Assembly (NCBI GenBank): GCA_910588755.1
Contig: CAJUQZ010000042.1
Coordinates: 1 to 27,968, forward strand
From: an uncultured Lachnospiraceae bacterium
Lineage (GTDB): Bacteria > Bacillota > Clostridia > Lachnospirales > Lachnospiraceae
Direction: 5' to 3'
Length of the DNA: 27,968 nucleotides
The translations under genes and the position numbers were made by a program. Numbering within the stretch: position 1 is the stretch's first letter; every line of letters begins with the position of its first letter. The notes beneath the pieces were generated by a model. That model was not told the origin of the DNA and made no database searches. It saw only the letters and a program-made list of their open reading frames with translations. Positions 23,561 through 27,968 of this stretch are shown one piece after another.

Positions 23561-24799
23561 TTATGACGGCAGCATTAGTGTAAAGGTGGTTCCCACATCG
23601 AGTGTGCTCTGCAGGGTGATTGAGCCGCCCTGTCCCTCCACAATTGATTTTGCAAGCGGCAGTCCCAGCCCGATACTCGGGGTGTCCGATGCCTGGCTGC
23701 TGCGGTAAAAGCGCTTAAAAATGTGGTGGATATCTCCGGGCGCAATACCGCTGCCATTATCGGAGACCCGAATGATGCCTGCGAATGCGGATACCTCCCA
23801 GGCAATACGCACAGTGCCCTGGGTGTCCATATGATCCAGGGCATTTTTGACAAGGTTGCTGATCGCTTCGCTTGTCCATGCCGCATCGCACAGAAGCGTA
23901 TCCGTGTCAGATCCCTCTAGAAGAATCGTCTTTCCTTCATTGTCTGCGCGCGTTGTGAGCTCGCTGACAGCATGGGAAACCAGCTTTGACAGATTGCATT
24001 GCTTTTTCTCAAACACAACATTTCCGGCGTCGAGTCTTGTGATCTTGAGCATGGACTGGATTAACTGCTCCATGCGCTTTAGCGCCAGTCCTGTCTTTGC
24101 TGCAAAATTCTGGATTACAGCGGGTGCGTCGTATTCATTTTCCATGATTTCCTGATACATTGATAACGCCGCTAGCGGTGTCTTTAGTTGATGGGAGATA
24201 TCAGAAATGGTGTTTTTCAGAAAAATTTTCGTCCGCTGTTGTGCCTCATTTTGTGCCTGAAGCATCGTTGCAAGCCGGTCAATCGAGGAAAACATGCGGT
24301 AGACGGTGCCTTCACTGTTCTGTGGCAGATGGCTTGTATAGCAGCCGCCAATGTAATTGTCAATCACGGCAAGGGCGCGGCGGTAGAGTCTGTCCCTGCG
24401 GGAGAGAAACAGCAGGCTTACACTTGCAAGCAGCAAGCAGACAGGAAGAAAAATAGCCAACGCAGTGCAGATAGCACGCTTTTGAAAATGGTGGAGAGAG
24501 GGCAGGAGCTGTGTTTCCAGCGACGGACGGATACCGGTTTTTAGGAGAAGCAAAACTCCTTTGCCGTTTCGTGCCGCGTCTGGGGCGGTGAGGGCTCTGG
24601 CAATAACCGCGTCGGAAATACCCTGTGAGGCCAACGAGGAGGCAATCGTCTCATCATGGGTCAAAAGCATGGTCTTGGCGTTGCCTGTCATGTAAAAACA
24701 AAAGAACAAAGCTCCTGTCAGCAGGAGCAGTGATAATAGTATTAATAGCATACAGTACATGCGGACGGCCTTGTCCTGCATAAAACGAAAAGATATCAT
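23561..24799 (-). CDS. HisKA-type sensor histidine kinase of the peptide-response module
   Basis: A 412-residue membrane kinase. Two membrane helices (about 12-36 and 110-133) bracket a 75-residue extracytoplasmic sensor. A HAMP-like linker precedes H-box SDISHQLKTPL (H203), N-box SNLVKNALDH (N315, N319), G1 SDNGSGI (346-352), an F region HIFKRFYRS and G2 SIGLGLPLAKSI. I start it at the ATG at 24799, preceded by GGAGG 10 bases upstream; the frame is open further back through the end of the regulator gene, but that extension has no homology and crosses it. It phosphorylates the OmpR-type regulator encoded 64 bases upstream. The module with the ABC pair resembles peptide-antibiotic sensing systems. 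Confidence 0.9.
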   Translation of the reverse strand: MISFRFMQDKAVRMYCMLLILLSLLLLTGALFFCFYMTGNAKTMLLTHDETIASSLASQGISDAVIARALTAPDAARNGKGVLLLLKTGIRPSLETQLLPSLHHFQKRAICTALAIFLPVCLLLASVSLLFLSRRDRLYRRALAVIDNYIGGCYTSHLPQNSEGTVYRMFSSIDRLATMLQAQNEAQQRTKIFLKNTISDISHQLKTPLAALSMYQEIMENEYDAPAVIQNFAAKTGLALKRMEQLIQSMLKITRLDAGNVVFEKKQCNLSKLVSHAVSELTTRADNEGKTILLEGSDTDTLLCDAAWTSEAISNLVKNALDHMDTQGTVRIAWEVSAFAGIIRVSDNGSGIAPGDIHHIFKRFYRSSQASDTPSIGLGLPLAKSIVEGQGGSITLQSTLDVGTTFTLMLPS

Positions 24800-24863
24800 A
24801 TCCGTGATTCCTCCATACATGGGAATTGCGCCCAAATAAAGCAAAGATACATCAAACAGCAGT

Positions 24864-25598
24864 TTATAAAACCCACCGGTATCCAAATCCGCGGGCAGTG
24901 ACCAGATGCTGCGGTTTTGAGGGATCAGTCTCAATTTTTTCGCGGAGCCGCCTAATATACACAGACAGGGTGTTGTCATCGACAAAGCTGCCCATATGAT
25001 CCCACAATTCATTGAAGAGAATCTCCCTGGTCACAATCTGGCCTGCATTTTGCACAAGGAGCCCGAGCAGCCGGAACTCTGCGCGTGTCAGATCAAGTGG
25101 CCTTCCGTTGAGCTTTACCCGGCAGGCCGCAAGATCAATCACAAGGCCGCCCGAGGAAATGCAGTTGACTGTCTTTTTCTGCGGTTGGCTGTCCTTTCCC
25201 CCAGCTTGTGGGGAGGCACTAAGGCTAGACCGTCGCAGCAGCGCGCGGATTCGCGAACAGAGCTCACCAAGTTTGAACGGCTTTGTGATATAGTCATCCG
25301 CACCGCCGTCAAGACCGCGGATCACATTGACCTCCTCGTCCGATGCCGTGAGAAAGACAATGGGAATCTGTTGGTTTATGTCCCGCACTTTCCCGCACAC
25401 ATCAAACCCTGTCCCATCAGGCAGTGTGACATCAAGAAGCAAAAGATCATGTTGACTTATAAGGTCAACAGTACAAAGTCGCCTTAGCGCCTCTCTCACG
25501 GTGCGCACGGTCTCGACAGTAAAGTTATTTTTTTCTAAGGAATATACCAGCCCGTCAATCAGGCTGGCATCATCCTCTAGAAGTAGTATTTTGCACAT
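24864..25598 (-). CDS. OmpR/PhoB-family response regulator
   Basis: A 244-residue two-domain regulator. The receiver (1-120) has the acidic pair in LLEDD (E8-D10), the phosphoacceptor D56 in LLLLDVTLPDGTGF, the conserved Thr in LTAS and Lys in TKPFK. A linker rich in Ser, Gly and Gln (SASPQAGGKDSQPQKK) leads to a winged-helix DNA-binding domain with LTRAEFRLLGLL, VDDNTLSVYIRRLREKI and RGFGYRWVL. AAGGA precedes the ATG. It is the partner of the kinase encoded downstream and the probable controller of the ABC operon. A preceding GHKL kinase gene lies 88 bases upstream on the same strand. Confidence 0.93.
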   Translation of the reverse strand: MCKILLLEDDASLIDGLVYSLEKNNFTVETVRTVREALRRLCTVDLISQHDLLLLDVTLPDGTGFDVCGKVRDINQQIPIVFLTASDEEVNVIRGLDGGADDYITKPFKLGELCSRIRALLRRSSLSASPQAGGKDSQPQKKTVNCISSGGLVIDLAACRVKLNGRPLDLTRAEFRLLGLLVQNAGQIVTREILFNELWDHMGSFVDDNTLSVYIRRLREKIETDPSKPQHLVTARGFGYRWVL

Positions 25599-25686
25599 AG
25601 GCTCATTCCTTCTAAATTAAAGCTTTTCTGAAATACCAGTACCAATTTCGCCGAAAGATTTTTAGCTTTGCGCTGCAAAATGCTGC

Positions 25687-26973
25687 CTAAAATTTCGCAT
25701 ACAGCAACACTTGGAACAGCCCCTGCTCACAGTAACACCCGAGAGTCCCTCCGATCTTGTCCGCAAAAGCCTGCACACTTTGCATGCCAAGTCCATGATT
25801 CTTTCCTTTCCGACTCTTTGGCAGACCAGTTTCGGAGTCAAAGACAATCTCCTTCTCGTATGCATTTTTAATATGAATCAGGAGCTGGTTCTGCTCGCAG
25901 CGTATTTTGATGTCAATAAATTTCCGTTTTTCCACAAAGTCCTTCACACAGTAAATCGCATTGTCCAATATATTTGCGACCACCATAGTAAATTCATAGT
26001 TGTCAACGGGAATTTCCCTGGCGATGACAATGTCCCGCTGTACTTCGATTCCCAGCAAACGGGCTTTTTCCAATATGCTTGAGAGCATCGTGTTCGCGAT
26101 GAGGTTATTGCAGTACCGTGTCACCTTATTTTCATCGGCTACCGTATTAATGTGCGCTACGACTTTCCGGATCTCCTCGTATTCGCCCTGATCTAGCAGG
26201 GAATCGATCAGGCCGGAGTAGTGCCGCACATCATGCCGCAGAATCCGCAGGTTTTTCTCAGACTGCTCGACCAGATAAGATTGGCTTTCTAGTCCCTCAA
26301 TGTACAATTCATACAATGTATTTTGCCAGTAGACCGCTGTCCGCCGGGACTCGCTGGACACATATCCTAATATGATGACATGCGATGCGAACATCGCGAT
26401 GATAAACATTACTACGCCAAGGATGTTTTCCGGGTGATCGTCAATCGTAAACGGAAAAAAGGTAAGGAACGAAAATCCGCAGTAAAAAAATACTGGAATC
26501 AGACAGAGCTTCCACCAGCTGCCCATCACGTCCTCTTTCTGATAGCTGATCCAGATATCATGGATTTTGACATACAGGATATATAATATGATAATGTGCG
26601 TCACAATACAGCACGCCGTGCAGAGAACCATATTTCCTGTGTAAATGTGGACGATGGCAGCCATGATGCTGCCTGCAATGACATAGTTGGAGGCGCTCAG
26701 TCCCACAAACAGCGCCTTGCTATCCCTTTTCATGGAAATAAACAGCCCCGTCAGTTGAGTCAGCACGATTTGGTAAATCGTCACAAGAAAATAACACAGC
26801 TTGCTGTCCGGAAAAAAATTTAATTTGAGTGCATTCGGAAGGGTAATCGCCAGAAAGGAAACGGTACAAATGATAGCCGTTTTTCGTTTGGAGTATCGGT
26901 GCACGATAAAAAGGTACATGAACACCACCACAAAAATGTGACTGATCGTATAGGAAATATTTTTGTAAATCAT
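25687..26973 (-). CDS. GHKL-domain sensor histidine kinase (AgrC/VirS-like)
   Basis: A 428-residue kinase. The N-terminal half has about six hydrophobic segments (within 8-210), the layout of peptide-sensing AgrC-type receptors. After a coiled coil (about 212-245) comes the HPK10-type H-box LRILRHDVRHYSGL (H247), then N-box VVANILDNAIYC (N334, N338) and G-box KNHGLGMQSVQAFADKIGG (GLG 394-396). Its start is 12 bases beyond the stop of the LytTR regulator gene, whose TAG overlaps this gene's AGGAGG, so the two are translationally coupled. No AgrB-like processing protein or AgrD-like precursor peptide is seen nearby, so the ligand is unknown. Confidence 0.9.
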   Translation of the reverse strand: MIYKNISYTISHIFVVVFMYLFIVHRYSKRKTAIICTVSFLAITLPNALKLNFFPDSKLCYFLVTIYQIVLTQLTGLFISMKRDSKALFVGLSASNYVIAGSIMAAIVHIYTGNMVLCTACCIVTHIIILYILYVKIHDIWISYQKEDVMGSWWKLCLIPVFFYCGFSFLTFFPFTIDDHPENILGVVMFIIAMFASHVIILGYVSSESRRTAVYWQNTLYELYIEGLESQSYLVEQSEKNLRILRHDVRHYSGLIDSLLDQGEYEEIRKVVAHINTVADENKVTRYCNNLIANTMLSSILEKARLLGIEVQRDIVIAREIPVDNYEFTMVVANILDNAIYCVKDFVEKRKFIDIKIRCEQNQLLIHIKNAYEKEIVFDSETGLPKSRKGKNHGLGMQSVQAFADKIGGTLGCYCEQGLFQVLLYAKF

Positions 26974-26985
26974 GTTATGTGCCTC

Positions 26986-27723
26986 CTACTGGTATTGCTC
27001 CGAAACAAATTTGAGGTATTCTTTTTTGACATCGGCCGTTCTGGTCTTGCTGACGGGGATACGCGCGCCGCTTTTCATAAGGACGCTTCCAGATGCCAGC
27101 TTTTCCACATGACGCAGATTGACGAGAAAGGATTTGTGAACCTGTACAAAATCGCCATGTGCCACAATTTCCCGGATCTCCTCGTCAAAAGACCTGCGGA
27201 TAAAGATACTCTGCACGGTCCTTTGGTCTGTCAGGCAGATATTGAGCGTCCTGGAATAATTTTCAATGTACTCAATTCTCGAATAGGGGACAGAAACCAG
27301 CCCTTCTTTAGTCTTTACCGTGTATACCACATCTTCCTTATCCCTTGAAATACCAGAGATGGCATAATCGAGCGCCTCGGTAAAAAGCTCCTCCCCAACA
27401 GGCTTTAAGATATACCTCACGGCGTGTACACCGTAGGCTTCAAACGCAAAATCATCGGAGGAGGTGATATAAATAATCGCGCTCTTCCCGTCGGTGTTTC
27501 GAATCAGCGTGCCGATGTCGATGCCTGATTTCTCGGACATGATCATGTCCAGGATATAGATGTCTGCTTGTGCTTTTGCCTGTATTTGCTGATACAGCGC
27601 TGCGGAGTCCGTATAATACGCTACATCAAGCTGCGCAGTTCCACTTGTTTCCATATATTTTGTCAGCAGCCTTTTGATTTGTTCCAAATCTTCCATGCTG
27701 TCGTCACAGACTACAACCTTCAT
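26986..27723 (-). CDS. LytTR-family response regulator
   Basis: A 245-residue regulator with a receiver domain (VVVCDDSM acidic pair at D7-D8, phosphoacceptor D59 in YILDMIM, Lys in ILKP) and a LytTR DNA-binding domain from about residue 150 (LVSVPYSRIEYIENYSRTLNI, FVQVHKSFLVNLRHVEKL, IPVSKTRTADVKKEYL). The ATG at 27723 (MKVVVCDD) is chosen: GGGAG lies 9 bases before it and the receiver begins exactly there; an ATG 30 bases upstream adds MRRAHRECRH, which is not part of the fold. It is the cognate partner of the GHKL kinase that follows. Targets are unknown. Confidence 0.92.
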   Translation of the reverse strand: MKVVVCDDSMEDLEQIKRLLTKYMETSGTAQLDVAYYTDSAALYQQIQAKAQADIYILDMIMSEKSGIDIGTLIRNTDGKSAIIYITSSDDFAFEAYGVHAVRYILKPVGEELFTEALDYAISGISRDKEDVVYTVKTKEGLVSVPYSRIEYIENYSRTLNICLTDQRTVQSIFIRRSFDEEIREIVAHGDFVQVHKSFLVNLRHVEKLASGSVLMKSGARIPVSKTRTADVKKEYLKFVSEQYQ

Positions 27724-27816
27724 ATGCCTACACTCCCTGTGCGCCCTACGCATCTAATCTGTCGTCTGAAAGTGATTTTCCCTCAAACGCGCTTACCGCG
27801 AAATTTGTCTAAAAAC

Positions 27817-27868
27817 AGTATATCATATCCCCGGATAAGTTTCCAGTGTTGTAAAAAACTGTTTACAA
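27817..27868 (-). promoter_or_regulatory. Promoter region of the LytTR/GHKL operon with inverted repeat
   Basis: On the minus strand TATACT (27817-27822) follows TGGAAA (27840-27845) with 17 bases between. Upstream of it TTGTAAA (27849-27855) and TTTACAA (27862-27868) form a perfect inverted repeat with a 6-base gap, a possible regulator site. The -35 is weak, as expected for an activated promoter. Confidence 0.4.
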
Positions 27869-27885
27869 TTGTTAATTTATCTGTT

Positions 27886-27968
27886 ACTGCGCACTCCGTT
27901 CCAGTAACAGGTAAAAATCCATGCAAAAATTGCAATACGAACTTCGTTCGTGGCGCAAATGGATTTTT
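27886..27968 (-). repeat. Dispersed intergenic hairpin repeat, copy 2
   Basis: Read on the minus strand this contains the same core as copy 1 (101-140): TTGCATGGATTTTTACC and ACTGGAACGGAGTG, here flanked by a perfect 7-bp stem GTTACTG/CAGTAAC. On the plus strand it continues with AAAAATCCAT (27913-27922) and its complement ATGGATTTTT (27959-27968), which bracket two small hairpins: GCAA-AAA-TTGC (27923-27933) and ACGAAC-TTC-GTTCGT (27937-27951). The element may run beyond the window edge. Confidence 0.6.

Noticed and set aside
25599..25686. AgrD-like signal peptide gene next to the GHKL kinase
   Set aside because: The 88-base gap contains no start codon with a ribosome binding site and no Cys-containing short peptide frame.

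Overview
The window looks like chromosomal DNA of a low-to-mid GC Gram-positive anaerobe, most likely a Lachnospiraceae-type Clostridium. This rests on strong AGGAGG-type ribosome binding sites, TTGACA/TATAAT promoters, intrinsic terminators, a BspA-like secreted protein, BceRS/BceAB-like and LytTR/GHKL signalling modules, and the family resemblance of most proteins. It is an inference; no rRNA or tRNA gene is present to confirm it. All calls come from reading the sequence, without database searches.

Layout. 1-5.2 kb holds metabolic and surface genes: an AzgA-type purine permease (+), a secreted BspA-like LRR protein (-), a MazG-like nucleotide pyrophosphohydrolase (+) and xylulokinase xylB (+). 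5.3-8.2 kb is a tightly coupled three-gene cassette that looks richer in A+T: a protein with a degenerate DUF262-like N-terminus, a DUF3696/OLD-like AAA ATPase, and an unrecognised protein. Its architecture suggests anti-phage defence or DNA processing and it is my best candidate for an undescribed system. It runs with no visible terminator into a 1457-codon SWIM/SNF2 helicase (8.3-12.6 kb), which is followed by two 88-bp tandem repeats and a convergent gene of unknown function.

13.8-16 kb contains a long non-coding region with a candidate structured leader RNA, an MFS transporter and a small metallophosphoesterase. 16-20.3 kb is a three-gene operon: an Hsp70-like protein, a small membrane protein, and a large membrane protein with a C-terminal SH3b domain. 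The Hsp70 reading frame lacks the N-terminal phosphate-1 (DLGTTxS-type) segment, which is replaced by unrelated sequence, so the gene appears 5'-truncated.

20.3-27.8 kb is entirely on the minus strand. In transcription order it holds a LytTR response regulator, a GHKL sensor kinase, an OmpR-type response regulator, an HisKA-type sensor kinase, an ABC ATPase and an 804-codon FtsX-type permease. The last four genes form a classic peptide-sensing/detoxification module; a 22-bp-period direct repeat upstream of the ABC pair is a likely regulator site. Related copies of a dispersed palindromic repeat lie in opposite orientation at the two ends of the window.
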